DNA from: Caldimonas mangrovi | Lineage (GTDB): Bacteria; Pseudomonadota; Gammaproteobacteria; Burkholderiales; Burkholderiaceae_C | Reading direction: 5' to 3' | NCBI RefSeq assembly: GCF_023721835.1 | Contig: NZ_JAMKFE010000001.1 | Span: 466,296-530,295, forward strand | Length of the DNA: 64,000 nucleotides | In this document: positions 41,589 to 50,266 of the stretch, piece after piece | Layout: every line of letters starts with the position of its first letter | Position numbering within the stretch: the stretch's first letter is position 1 | Made by a program: the position numbers and the translations under genes | Notes under the pieces: model-generated | Told to the model about the DNA's origin: nothing | Databases searched by the model: none | Seen by the model: only the letters and a program-made list of their open reading frames with translations

Positions 41589-41605
41589 GTTCTTGCTTCT
41601 CGGGA

Positions 41606-42454
41606 TTAGCCTTTGACTGCGCCGGCCGTCAGCCCGCGCACGAAGTACTTGCCGGCGATGATGTAGATCGCGAGCGTGGGCAGGGCGGCGATCATCGCGG
41701 CGGCCATGTCGACGTTGTATTCCTTGACCACGCTCGAGGTGTTCGCCAGGTTGTTGAGGCCGACCGTGACCGGCTTCGACTCGGCACCCGAGAACACCAC
41801 CCCGTAGAGAAAGTCGTTCCAGATGTTGGTGAACTGCCAGATCAGCGTGACGACCAGGATGGGCGTCGACAGCGGCAGCACGATGCGCCAGAAGATGCGC
41901 CAGAAGCCTGCGCCATCGAGCATCGCCGCCTTCAGCAGTTCGTCAGGCAGGCCGACGTAGTAGTTGCGGAAGAACAGCGTCGTCGACGAGATGCCCGCCA
42001 GCACATGAACCAGCACCAGCCCCCACACCGAGTCGGAGATACCCAGCCAGCCCAGCACCTGCGACATCGGCAACAGCACCACCTGCATGGGCATGAACAC
42101 GCCGAACAGCATCAGGCCGAACATCAGCTCGCTGCCGCGAAAACGCCACTTGCTGAGGATGTAGCCGTTGACGGCGCCGAGCGCGGTGGAGATCAGCACC
42201 GCCGGAATCACCATCAGGGTCGAATTCAGGAAGAAGGGCCTCAGGCCGCCGCAGTCGGTGCCGGTGCAGGCGCTCGACCAGGCCGTGGCCCACGACGCGA
42301 GCGTCGGGTTGTCGGGCAGCTCGAGAAGGCCGCCGGCCCGAATCTGGTCCATGTCCTTCAAGGAGGTCACGACCATCACGTACAGCGGCGCAAGGAAGAT
42401 CGCCGCAAACCCCAGCAACAGTGACCAGATCACGAAACGATGGAAGTTCTGCAT
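41606..42454 (-). CDS. gtsC: Sugar ABC transporter permease, MalG/GtsC type
   Basis: A 282-residue inner-membrane permease with six helices and the EAA loop LPDELLKAAMLDGAGFWRIFWRIVLPLSTP that docks the ATPase. Start 42454 (MQNFHRFV) begins just before the first helix. A long periplasmic loop between helices 1 and 2 contains SSACTGTDCGG, with two cysteines. Its start is 10 bp downstream of the stop of the MalF-type permease gene. Confidence 0.9.
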   Translation of the reverse strand: MQNFHRFVIWSLLLGFAAIFLAPLYVMVVTSLKDMDQIRAGGLLELPDNPTLASWATAWSSACTGTDCGGLRPFFLNSTLMVIPAVLISTALGAVNGYILSKWRFRGSELMFGLMLFGVFMPMQVVLLPMSQVLGWLGISDSVWGLVLVHVLAGISSTTLFFRNYYVGLPDELLKAAMLDGAGFWRIFWRIVLPLSTPILVVTLIWQFTNIWNDFLYGVVFSGAESKPVTVGLNNLANTSSVVKEYNVDMAAAMIAALPTLAIYIIAGKYFVRGLTAGAVKG

Positions 42455-42464
42455 GGCGTGCTCG

Positions 42465-43349
42465 TCAGCGTTTCGTGCGGAGTTCGGAGTAGAGATAGGG
42501 CACGACGATGGCGGCGATGGTCGCCAGCATGATCGTCGCCGACGCTGCACCGAGGCCGATCTGTCCGCGCGAGAACGCCATGGCGTACATGAAGGTCGCC
42601 GGCACGTCGGTGGAGTAGCCGGGCCCGCCGTTGGTCAGCGCGATGACGAGATCGAAGCTCTTGATCGCGATATGCGCAAGCACCAGCAGGGTGCTGAAGA
42701 ATACCGGCCGCAGGCTCGGGATGATGATGCGCAGGTAGATGCGCGGCAGCGAGGCGCCGTCGACCTGGGCGGCCTTGATGATCGAGTCGTCGATGCCGCG
42801 CAGGCCTGCGAGGAACAACGCCATCACGAAACCCGCCGATTGCCAGACGCCGGCGATGACGATGGTGTAGATCGCCATGTCGCTGTTGACCAACCAGTCG
42901 AAAGTGAAGTCCTCGAAGCCCCACTGGCGCACCAGGTGTTCGATGCCCAGGCCGGGGTTCAGGATCCACTTCCAGGCCGTGCCGGTGACGATGAATGACA
43001 GCGCCATCGGGTAGAGGTAGATGGTGCGCAGCAGGCCCTCGGCGCGGATCTTCTGATCCAGCAGGATGGCGAGGAACAGCCCCAACGCCATGCCGACACC
43101 GATGAACAGCACGCCGAAAAGCCCAAGATTTCGCAGCGCGACCCACCAGCGCTCGCTCTCGAACAGCGTCGTGTACTGCTGGAGCCCGATGAATTCGTAG
43201 TTGGGCAGCAGGCGCGAGGCGGACACCGAAAGGTAGCCGTTCCAGGCGATCAACCCGTAGATGAACAGGAACGACAGCAGGAACGACGGAGCAAGCACGA
43301 GCTTGGGCAGCCAGGGCTGGGGCGGCCTGATGGCGGGAGGCGAGGACAT
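42465..43349 (-). CDS. gtsB: Sugar ABC transporter permease, MalF/GtsB type
   Basis: A 294-residue permease with six helices and the EAA motif LRGIDDSIIKAAQVDGASLPRIYLRIIIPSLRP. Start 43349 (MSSPPAIRPP). It follows the binding-protein gene by 144 bp, a gap that contains an 8-bp stem-loop expected to stabilise the upstream mRNA. Confidence 0.9.
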   Translation of the reverse strand: MSSPPAIRPPQPWLPKLVLAPSFLLSFLFIYGLIAWNGYLSVSASRLLPNYEFIGLQQYTTLFESERWWVALRNLGLFGVLFIGVGMALGLFLAILLDQKIRAEGLLRTIYLYPMALSFIVTGTAWKWILNPGLGIEHLVRQWGFEDFTFDWLVNSDMAIYTIVIAGVWQSAGFVMALFLAGLRGIDDSIIKAAQVDGASLPRIYLRIIIPSLRPVFFSTLLVLAHIAIKSFDLVIALTNGGPGYSTDVPATFMYAMAFSRGQIGLGAASATIMLATIAAIVVPYLYSELRTKR

Positions 43350-43448
43350 GGTCTTTCCGGGTAGCGAGGAAACGCCGCATCGTTGGGCGGCTGCGGTGGC
43401 GTGGAAGCACCTTAGCGCTTGGGGCGCTTCAGTGCCACCGGGTCGAGT

Positions 43449-43472
43449 GCCAGGGGCGTGAGCACCCCTGGC
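43449..43472 (-). promoter_or_regulatory. Intercistronic stem-loop after the sugar-binding protein gene
   Basis: GCCAGGGG (43449-43456) and CCCCTGGC (43465-43472) form a perfect 8-bp stem with an 8-nt loop. It has no T-run, so it is more likely an mRNA-stabilising or attenuating hairpin than a terminator. The 144-bp gap 43350-43493 has nothing else I can name. Confidence 0.6.
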
Positions 43473-43493
43473 CGATGCAGCGAGACGCCGCGC

Positions 43494-44756
43494 TTACTTG
43501 ATGCGCGCCGCCGAGGCGATGCGCTCCATGGCTTCCTTCGGGGTCATCCGGTCGGTGTTCCAGAACTGCGACACCGCATCCTTGATCGCGCCCTCGGCAG
43601 ACGACGGCACCGCCATTCCGTGGGCGATCGATGGCACCAGCGAGCCGGCCTTCGAGCTGGCGACGAAATCGGCGGACGACTGCTTCGCGCAGTCGTCGAA
43701 CTTCGCCAAGTCCATGTTCAGCCGCACCGGGATCGACCCCTTGTTGAGGTTGAACACTTCCTGGAACTCGGGCGACATGATCGCACCCGCCAGGTCCTTC
43801 TGGGCCTTCACGTTCTGCTCGTTCTTGATCTTGAACATCGCGAAGCTGTCGACGTTGTAGGTGTAGGCCTTGCCCGTGCCGGGCGCCGGCGCGCAGACGA
43901 AGTCCTTGCCCGGCGTCTTGCCTGCGGCCAGGAACTCGCCCTTGGCCCAGTCGCCCATGATCTGCATGCCGGCCTGCCCGTTGATGACCATCGCGGTTGC
44001 CAGATTCCAGTCGCGGCCCGGGGCGTTCTTGTCGGTGTAGTCCTTCACGCGCTTGAAGGTCGTCAGCACCTTTTCCATCGTGGGGCTCTTCAGCGCTCCC
44101 TGATCGAGCTGGATCAGCGCCTTCTTGTAGAAATCGGTGCCGCCGACGCCGAGCGCGACGGCTTCGAAGGTCGTGAAGTCCTGCCAGTTCTGGCCCCCGT
44201 GCGCGACCGGAATCACACCGGCCTTCTTCAGCGCTTCAGCAGCGGTAAAGAACTCGTCCCACGTGGTGGGCACCTTCACACCGGCCTTCTGGAACACCGC
44301 CGGATTGGCCCACAGCCAGTTCACACGGTGCACGTTGACAGGGGCTGCAACATAGCTGCCCTTGTACTTCAGGCCGTCGGCGATCGACTTGGGCAGCAGG
44401 CTGTCCCAGTTGTTGGCCTTGGCCACGTCGTCGATGTTCGCGAGCACGCCTTCCTGGGCCCATTCCTGGATCGAGGGGCCTTTGATCTGCGCGGCAGCCG
44501 GCGCGTTGCCAGACACCACGCGCGACTTCAGCACCGTCATCGCGGAGTCGCCGCCGCCGCCGGCGACGGCGAAGTCGCGCCAGGTATGGCCAAGCTTCAG
44601 CATCTGGCCCTTGAGTGCGGTGGCGGCCTTGGCCTCGCCGCCGGACGTCCACCAGTGCAGCACTTCCACTTCACCTGCGTTCGCGGCGCTGGCAGCCAGC
44701 AGGCCGCAGGCTGCCAGGGCGCGCCCCAAGCGGCGGAGGGTATGGGATGTCGACAT
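43494..44756 (-). CDS. gtsA: Glucose/mannose-type ABC transporter substrate-binding protein
   Basis: A 420-residue periplasmic binding protein with a signal peptide (RRLGRALAACGLLAASAANA, cleavage before GEVEVLHW). The mature start EVEVLHWWTSGGEAKA and WRDFAVAGGGGDSAMTVLKSRVVSGN closely resemble GtsA, the glucose-binding protein of Pseudomonas putida, supporting glucose (and possibly mannose) as ligand. Start 44756 (MSTSHTLRR) fits the signal peptide. It is first in the operon gtsABCD-AGE epimerase. Its 147-bp upstream region holds 11-bp-spaced GTTAA repeats. Confidence 0.88.
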   Translation of the reverse strand: MSTSHTLRRLGRALAACGLLAASAANAGEVEVLHWWTSGGEAKAATALKGQMLKLGHTWRDFAVAGGGGDSAMTVLKSRVVSGNAPAAAQIKGPSIQEWAQEGVLANIDDVAKANNWDSLLPKSIADGLKYKGSYVAAPVNVHRVNWLWANPAVFQKAGVKVPTTWDEFFTAAEALKKAGVIPVAHGGQNWQDFTTFEAVALGVGGTDFYKKALIQLDQGALKSPTMEKVLTTFKRVKDYTDKNAPGRDWNLATAMVINGQAGMQIMGDWAKGEFLAAGKTPGKDFVCAPAPGTGKAYTYNVDSFAMFKIKNEQNVKAQKDLAGAIMSPEFQEVFNLNKGSIPVRLNMDLAKFDDCAKQSSADFVASSKAGSLVPSIAHGMAVPSSAEGAIKDAVSQFWNTDRMTPKEAMERIASAARIK

Positions 44757-44827
44757 CAGTTTGCTCCTCGTATTGGATGTGATGGATGCCGGGTTGGATC
44801 GGCATTCGATCAAACCGGTCGCGCAAT

Positions 44828-44866
44828 GTTAAGACTGCGTTAATGTTTCGACAATGCAGTATTAAC
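44828..44866 (-). promoter_or_regulatory. Putative OmpR-family response-regulator site upstream of gtsA
   Basis: Two GTTAA direct repeats (44828-44832 and 44839-44843) are exactly 11 bp apart, one helical turn. An inverted copy ATTAAC lies at 44861-44866. Direct repeats with 11-bp period are the usual binding format of OmpR/PhoB-type regulators, and one is encoded immediately upstream. Confidence 0.55.
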
Positions 44867-44903
44867 CCGGATTACCCTAGGCTGCCGCGATGGCGCGGCG
44901 ACC

Positions 44904-46361
44904 TCAGGGGGCAACTGCCGTACCGGCGACCAGCGGCAGCCGCACCGTCGCACGCAGGCCGTGGGGCCGGACCGGCGACAGATGCACCGTGCCGGCGTGG
45001 CGCTCGACGATCTCCTTGACGATCGCCAGGCCGAGCCCGCAGCCGCTGCCCTCGTGGGTGGCGCGCACGAAGCGCTCGAACACCCGCTCGTGGATGTGCG
45101 GGTCGGCCGGCAGTCCCGGACCGTCGTCTTCGATCTCGACGACGGCGTGGCGGTCGTCGCGCCGGGTCCGCACGGTGACGGCAGCGCCACGGCCGGCGTA
45201 GCGCACCGCGTTGTCGATCAGATTCAGCAGCGCTTCGCGGATCAGCAGGCCGTTGCCCAGGATTTCCAGGCTCTCGGGCTGGCTGTCGTCGTAGCCGAGG
45301 TCAACGCCGACGTGCAGCGCCCGCGGCACCTGCTCGGCGGTCAGGTCGCGCACCAGCTTGCGTATGTCGAAGCGGGTGCGGGCCTGCACGGCAGCCGATT
45401 CGGGTTCGGCACGCGCCAGCGTCAGCAGCTGGGTGACCAAGTGCGCAGCACGCGCCGCGCTCTCCTGCACACGCTGCAGCCGCGCCTTCAGCGCGGGGTC
45501 GGTGGCCTCGGACAGGGCCAGTTCGGCCTGCGACTTCAAGCCCGCCAGCGGCGTGCGCAACTGGTGCGCGGCATTGCTGATGAAACGACGTTGCGTGCTG
45601 ACGCTCTCGTGGACCTCGGCCAGCAGTGCATTCAGCGCTTTCGCAAGTGCGCGCACCTCGCTGGGCGCCGACTCGAGCTCGATCGGCGCCAGGTCGTTGG
45701 GTGCCCGGTCCTCGACCAGGTCACGCAATCGTGTCAGCGGCGCGAGGCCGGTGCGGATGCCTGCCCAGACGATGAAGGACATCAGCACGATCAGGCCCGA
45801 CAGCGGCAGCGCGGTATCGATCAGGATTTGCTGCGCCAGTTCTTCGCGCGTGGTGCGGCTCTTGGCCAGTTGCACCAGCATGCGTTGCGGCGCTTCGTCC
45901 TCGCCGTAAGCCAGGTAGAGCGCTGCGACCCGTACCGGCACGTCGTTGACCATGCCGTCGTAGAAGTACGGGCGGTCGAGTTCGAGGTTGGGAATGGCTG
46001 GCGGCGGTGGCAGCTTGTCGTTGCCCAGAATGAACTGGCCCGGCGGTGTGCTCACCATGTAGTAGACGCGGTCGTCGGGGTCCGTCTCGAGCACGGACTG
46101 CGCAGCCTTCGGAAAGTCGATGAACAGGCCGTTGCCGATCGGCTTGACCTGCTGTGCAAGTGCCCGCGACGACTGGTACAGGCTGCGGTCGATGGCGCGG
46201 TTCGCATAACGCGCTGCGAGGTGGTAGGTGACATAAGCGGCGGCCAGCCAAAGCACCAGCTGGGGGATCAGCAACCACAGCATCAGGTGCCGGCGCAACG
46301 AGCGCTGACCGGGGGCCAGGCCCAGGCGAGTCTGCAGCTTCTGCCAGCGGCGCAGTGTCAC
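44904..46361 (-). CDS. Sensor histidine kinase (TctE/QseC-like, 2CSK_N type)
   Basis: A 485-residue membrane kinase. The first helix is at about 26-48, the periplasmic sensor at about 50-180, the second helix at about 183-203, then a HAMP-like linker. The DHp box FISNAAHQLRTPLAG has phospho-acceptor His266, and the ATPase domain has NLIDNAVRYA, EDDGPGLP and GCGLGLAIVKEI. The N-terminal region resembles the 2CSK_N domain of carboxylate sensors such as TctE. Its start overlaps the response-regulator stop by 4 bp. The neighbouring glucose importer suggests it may sense sugar or acid; this is inference. Confidence 0.9.
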   Translation of the reverse strand: MTLRRWQKLQTRLGLAPGQRSLRRHLMLWLLIPQLVLWLAAAYVTYHLAARYANRAIDRSLYQSSRALAQQVKPIGNGLFIDFPKAAQSVLETDPDDRVYYMVSTPPGQFILGNDKLPPPPAIPNLELDRPYFYDGMVNDVPVRVAALYLAYGEDEAPQRMLVQLAKSRTTREELAQQILIDTALPLSGLIVLMSFIVWAGIRTGLAPLTRLRDLVEDRAPNDLAPIELESAPSEVRALAKALNALLAEVHESVSTQRRFISNAAHQLRTPLAGLKSQAELALSEATDPALKARLQRVQESAARAAHLVTQLLTLARAEPESAAVQARTRFDIRKLVRDLTAEQVPRALHVGVDLGYDDSQPESLEILGNGLLIREALLNLIDNAVRYAGRGAAVTVRTRRDDRHAVVEIEDDGPGLPADPHIHERVFERFVRATHEGSGCGLGLAIVKEIVERHAGTVHLSPVRPHGLRATVRLPLVAGTAVAP

Positions 46362-47059
46362 GCGCCCGGTTCCAGTTCAAGCAGGTAGCCGAGCCCGCGC
46401 ACCGTGCGGATCGAGATGCCGGACGGCTCCAGCTTGCGGCGCAGGCGGTGGATGTAGACCTCGATCGAGCCGGGCGCGGCATCGCCGCTGCCGCGGCTGG
46501 CCTCGGCCCGCGTGCCGTCACCGGCCCACATCTGCGCGATCTGGTCCTTCGTGACGACCTTGTCGCGCTGGGTCAGCAGCAGGTCGAGCAGCGACCACTC
46601 GCGCGGGGAGAAATCGACCGCCTCGTTGTCGATGGTGGCGCGGCGCGCTTCGCGGTCGAAGCTCAGGCCTGCCACCTGCTGTACCGGGCCCGAGGCCGGT
46701 TTCGCACGGCGCATCAACGCGCGCAGCCTGGCTTCCAGCTCCGGAAAGTCGAACGGCTTGGTGAGGTAGTCGTCCGCGCCGGCGTTCAAGCCTTCGACAC
46801 GATGCTCGAGATCGCACAGCGCGGTCAGCAGCAGGATGGGCTGGGCAGGCTTGCTGGCACGGGTGCGCTTGAGCACGCTCAGGCCGTCCAGCATCGGCAA
46901 CCCGATGTCGAGGATCGCAATATCGAAATGCTGCTTGGTGAGCAGGTACTCTGCCACGGGGCCGTTCTCCGCGGTCTCGACCTCGAAGCCGGCGTGTTGC
47001 AGGTTGGCGGTCAATGCATCGGCCAGGATGGCGTCGTCTTCGGCAAGCAGGATGCGCAT
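46358..47059 (-). CDS. OmpR-family response regulator
   Basis: A 233-residue regulator with a receiver domain (1-118; acidic pocket AEDD, phospho-acceptor Asp51 in AILDIGLPMLDG, Lys in DYLTKPFDFPEL) and a C-terminal winged helix (about 135-228; VDFSPREWSLLDLLL, EVYIHRLRRKLEPSGISIRTVRGLGYLL). A glycine/alanine-rich insertion (DGTRAEASRGSGDAAPG) sits in the wing region. It is cotranslated with the kinase. Its own upstream region has CTTTA repeats at 47067-47071 and 47079-47083, which might serve autoregulation. Confidence 0.93.
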   Translation of the reverse strand: MRILLAEDDAILADALTANLQHAGFEVETAENGPVAEYLLTKQHFDIAILDIGLPMLDGLSVLKRTRASKPAQPILLLTALCDLEHRVEGLNAGADDYLTKPFDFPELEARLRALMRRAKPASGPVQQVAGLSFDREARRATIDNEAVDFSPREWSLLDLLLTQRDKVVTKDQIAQMWAGDGTRAEASRGSGDAAPGSIEVYIHRLRRKLEPSGISIRTVRGLGYLLELEPGA

Positions 47060-47267
47060 GCCGCAACTTTAATGTTTCCTTTATGGTTTTCCCCTCCGGG
47101 GAGGCCCTCATAGGGCGACACCCGGTCGAAGTGCATCGTTATGTTGCATAAACTTGCCGCAGGCCGTGTTAGGCTGCGCGCCGCGCGTTTGCGTTCGCAT
47201 GTGACCCGCACTCGACAACAAGTTGCACACGAGGCGGGGTCTCTACTCACCAGACAGGGGTGCCATA

Positions 47268-47795
47268 GTGAAATTCCGTCTTTCTCCTCTTGCTGCAACC
47301 TTCGCGGCCGCTGTGTGGCTGGCCGGTTGCGCGTCCACCAATGTCAGCGAGCCGGCAGCCGGTGGTGCTGCGGGTGCTGCCGGCGGCAGCCAGCCCGGAG
47401 CGCAGTCCCAGGTTGCGACCGTCAACGCGGGGTCGTCCAATGCGGGCAGCGTGGCCGCTGCCGAGCAAGGGCTCGCGCCGGTCATCTACTTCGATTTCGA
47501 CAGCTCGCTCGTGAAGCCCGAGTACAACGGCACGATCAACGGCTACGCGAAGCTGCTGCGCCAGGGCCAGAGCAAGCTGACGATCGAAGGCCATGCCGAC
47601 GAGCGCGGCGGCCACGAGTACAACCTCGCCCTCGGTCAGCGTCGCGCCGAAAGCGTGCGCAAGTCCCTGGCGCTGCTCGGCGTCAAGGAAGACCAGGTCG
47701 AAGCCATCAGCTACGGCGAGGAGCGCCCCGTCGCATTGGGCCAGGACGAGGAGTCGTGGGGGAAGAACCGCCGCGCCGAGTTCAAGCTGCGCTGA
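47268..47795 (+). CDS. pal: Peptidoglycan-associated lipoprotein Pal (OmpA-C family)
   Basis: A 175-residue outer-membrane lipoprotein. GTG 47268 is chosen because it gives a proper lipoprotein signal, KFRLSPLAATFAAAVWLAGC, with the acylated Cys; the frame is open upstream to TTG 47223. A Gly/Ala/Ser-rich linker (about 23-60) leads to the OmpA-like domain: IYFDFDSSLVKPEY, IEGHADERGGHEYNLALGQRRAESV and ISYGEERPVALG, the Pal signatures for binding diaminopimelate. Unlike the usual tolB-pal-ybgF order, no tol gene is adjacent, so it may be a second Pal copy. Confidence 0.9.
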   Translation: MKFRLSPLAATFAAAVWLAGCASTNVSEPAAGGAAGAAGGSQPGAQSQVATVNAGSSNAGSVAAAEQGLAPVIYFDFDSSLVKPEYNGTINGYAKLLRQGQSKLTIEGHADERGGHEYNLALGQRRAESVRKSLALLGVKEDQVEAISYGEERPVALGQDEESWGKNRRAEFKLR

Positions 47796-47815
47796 ACCTC
47801 AGCGTCGACCCAGAG

Positions 47816-47841
47816 AAAAAGGCCGGCTTGCCGGCCTTTTG
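47816..47841. terminator. Bidirectional rho-independent terminator between pal and sdaA
   Basis: AAAAAGGCCGG (47816-47826) pairs with CCGGCCTTTT (47831-47840) around a CTTG loop. Both strands present a T-run after the GC stem, so it can end pal on the plus strand and the gcv-sdaA transcript on the minus strand. Confidence 0.85.
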
Positions 47842-47909
47842 CGTTGCATCCCTCCACCGGACTCGGCCGCTGCCTGGCGTTGCACGAATCAGCGGCTGAC
47901 CGAGTGGCG

Positions 47910-47976
47910 CCGCGGATCCGGCTCAGCCGGTCCGCTGGTGCCGCTCCCTTGAGGGGGCGCGCGAAGCGCGTAGGGG
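47910..47976 (-). repeat. Dispersed palindromic intergenic repeat, copy B (downstream of sdaA)
   Basis: The inverted counterpart of 9874-9941, read on the minus strand as CCCCTACGCGCTTCGC ... AGCCGGATCCGCGG, with one gap and a handful of substitutions in the middle. It lies 10 bp beyond the sdaA stop. Confidence 0.85.
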
Positions 47977-47985
47977 GAGGAGCTT

Positions 47986-49377
47986 TCAGCACTCGACGAT
48001 GTTGACGGCCAGGCCGCCGCGCGCGGTCTCCTTGTACTTGCTCATCATGTCCGCGCCGGTCTCGCGCATCGTCTTGATCACCTTGTCGAGCGACACGTGA
48101 TGGCTGCCGTCGCCGCGCAGCGCCATCCGGGCCGCGTTCACCGCCTTCACGGACGCGATCGCGTTGCGCTCGATGCACGGGATCTGCACCAGCCCTCCGA
48201 CCGGATCGCAAGTCAGCCCCAGGTGGTGCTCCATGCCGATTTCGGCGGCGTTCTCGACCTGCTCGGGCGTGCCGCCGAGCACCGCGCACAGCGCGCCGGC
48301 AGCCATGGAGCAGGCCACGCCCACCTCGCCCTGGCAGCCCACCTCGGCCCCGGAGATCGACGCGTTCTCCTTGTAGAGGATGCCGATCGCCCCGGCCGTC
48401 AGCAGGAAGTCGGCAACGCCTGCATCGCTCGCACCCGGCACGAAGCGCGTGTAGTAGTGCAGTACGGCGGGGATGATGCCCGCGGCGCCGTTCGTCGGCG
48501 CCGTCACGACCCGACCACCTGCCGCGTTCTCCTCGTTGACGGCCAGTGCATACAGGTTGACCCAGTCCAGCACCTGCAGCGGGTCCTTCAGCGCAGCCTC
48601 CGGGTTGGCGGTCAGTTGCCGGTACAGCGCGGCAGCCCGGCGGCGCACCTTGAAGCCGCCGGGCAGCAGGCCTTCGTTGCGGCAGCCCCGGCTCACGCAG
48701 TCCTGCATGACACGCCAGATCGCCAGCAGCCCCGAGACGATTTCGTCGTCGCTGCGCCAGTGTCGCTCGTTGCGGCGCATGATCTCGGCGATCGAACAAC
48801 GCTCGCGCTGGGCGATCGCCAGCAGTTCGGCCCCGGTGTGGAACGGCAGGGGAAGCACCGTGGTGTCGGGCGCGATCGCCTTGTGCCTGGTGCCGTCGGC
48901 CGCCACCTCGTCGCTCACCACGAAGCCACCACCGACCGAGTAGTAGACCCGTGCGTCGCACTCCGCACCCTGAGTGTCGAACGCCACGAAGCGCATGCCG
49001 TTGGCGTGGAACGGCAGTGACTGGCGGCGCAGGAAGACCAGGTCCTTTGCTTCGTCGAACGCGATCTGGTGGCTGCCGAGCAACCGCAGCACGCCGCTGC
49101 CACGGATGGCCTCGAGCATCGAAGGCACCGCCTCGACGTCCACGGTATCGGGCTCGTGGCCTTCGAGCCCCAGCAGCACCGCCTTGTCGCTGCCGTGGCC
49201 CTTGCCGGTCGCGCCGAGCGAGCCGTACAGCTCGCACAGCACCCGGCTCACATCGGCGAGCTTGTTTTCGTGTTGCAGCCGGGCCGCGAACAGGCGTGCC
49301 GCGCGCATCGGGCCGACGGTATGCGAGCTGGAAGGGCCGATGCCGATCTTGAAGAGGTCGAACACAGAGACTGCCAT
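47986..49377 (-). CDS. sdaA: L-serine dehydratase (iron-sulfur, single chain)
   Basis: A 463-residue L-serine ammonia-lyase producing pyruvate and ammonia. The SDH beta domain (about 1-155, [23 protein letters not shown]) is fused to the alpha domain (about 185-460), which binds the [4Fe-4S] cluster through Cys residues, e.g. [10 protein letters not shown] and [18 protein letters not shown]. It is the distal gene of the riboswitch-led gcv operon, 27 bp after the hydrolase, so glycine-derived serine could be drained to pyruvate. Confidence 0.95.
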   Translation of the reverse strand: MAVSVFDLFKIGIGPSSSHTVGPMRAARLFAARLQHENKLADVSRVLCELYGSLGATGKGHGSDKAVLLGLEGHEPDTVDVEAVPSMLEAIRGSGVLRLLGSHQIAFDEAKDLVFLRRQSLPFHANGMRFVAFDTQGAECDARVYYSVGGGFVVSDEVAADGTRHKAIAPDTTVLPLPFHTGAELLAIAQRERCSIAEIMRRNERHWRSDDEIVSGLLAIWRVMQDCVSRGCRNEGLLPGGFKVRRRAAALYRQLTANPEAALKDPLQVLDWVNLYALAVNEENAAGGRVVTAPTNGAAGIIPAVLHYYTRFVPGASDAGVADFLLTAGAIGILYKENASISGAEVGCQGEVGVACSMAAGALCAVLGGTPEQVENAAEIGMEHHLGLTCDPVGGLVQIPCIERNAIASVKAVNAARMALRGDGSHHVSLDKVIKTMRETGADMMSKYKETARGGLAVNIVEC

Positions 49378-49404
49378 GGGAATCCTTGGGTGAGTTCGGC
49401 GGTG

Positions 49405-50256
49405 TCAGGCCAGCGCGTCGTGCAGTGCCCGCAGCACGCGATCGCGCACATCGGCGCGCGTGAGTCCGTCGATGTGGTGGCCGCCGGGAACGGGCAGCCA
49501 CTGCTTGGGTTCGCGTGCCGCCGCGTGAAGGGCCACGCCGTGGTGGTGCCCGATGACCTCGTCGGCGGTGCCATGCATCACCAGCACCGGCATTGACAGG
49601 CGAGCCACGGCGGCCAGCGGGTCGTCCGACGGGCCCGGCAGCGTGGGCAGCAGCAGGGGCGCCAGCCAACGCAGGGGGGCCGATGCGGCGGCAGCTTCCT
49701 CGGCAATGCCCTGGTAGCTGCTGAAGGCTGAATCGACGATCAGCAGGCGCACCCCGTCGGGGCTGCGCGCTACCGCCCTCAGCGCCGTCGCGCCGCCCAG
49801 GCTCTGGCCCAGTACCGCCAGGCGACGCGGGTCGATGCCGTGCCGACCGCGCAGATGCCGCAGCGCGGCCAGCGTGTCGTCGACGACACCCTCCAGGCTA
49901 GGGCGACCGGTCGAGCGGCCATAGCCGCGGTAGTCGAAGCTCAGCACGTTGAAGCCCGCCTCGGGCAGCCACGCGATCAGCGGCAGGTGGTTGCTGACGT
50001 TGGCCGCGTTGCCGTGCGCGTGCAGCACGGTACCGCGTGCCGCGCCTGGTGCCGGCAACCACCAGGCATGCAGTCGTTCGCCTTCCGGGCCGGCGATCTC
50101 GACGTCTTCCGCTGCCAGCCCGTAAGTGCCGGGGGTCGCGTAGATGCGTTGATCCGGATAGAAGAAAAAGCGCTCGGCGCAGCCTGCGAGCCAGACCGCG
50201 CTGCCCGCAAGTGCCGCGGTGACGAGGCGTCGGCGACGGTCCGGCAGATCGGCCAT
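49405..50256 (-). CDS. Alpha/beta hydrolase, lipoprotein-like (BAAT/DUF-type)
   Basis: A 283-residue alpha/beta hydrolase similar to the YfhR/BEM46 group. The N-terminus RRRLVTAALAGSAVWLAGC has a lipobox (LAGC), so it may be a membrane-anchored lipoprotein. FFFYPDQRIYATP, the nucleophile GQSLGG, the acid region VLVMHGTADEVIGHHHG and the final GGHHIDGL with catalytic His are typical. Start 50256 (MADLPD). It is located within the gcv operon between ltaE and sdaA, each gap under 30 bp. The substrate is unknown. Confidence 0.85.
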   Translation of the reverse strand: MADLPDRRRRLVTAALAGSAVWLAGCAERFFFYPDQRIYATPGTYGLAAEDVEIAGPEGERLHAWWLPAPGAARGTVLHAHGNAANVSNHLPLIAWLPEAGFNVLSFDYRGYGRSTGRPSLEGVVDDTLAALRHLRGRHGIDPRRLAVLGQSLGGATALRAVARSPDGVRLLIVDSAFSSYQGIAEEAAAASAPLRWLAPLLLPTLPGPSDDPLAAVARLSMPVLVMHGTADEVIGHHHGVALHAAAREPKQWLPVPGGHHIDGLTRADVRDRVLRALHDALA

Positions 50257-50266
50257 AGCGACCTCG

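Noticed and set aside
43449..43472. Hairpin after gtsA considered as a rho-independent terminator
   Set aside because: No T-run follows on the minus strand and the operon clearly continues into the permease genes.
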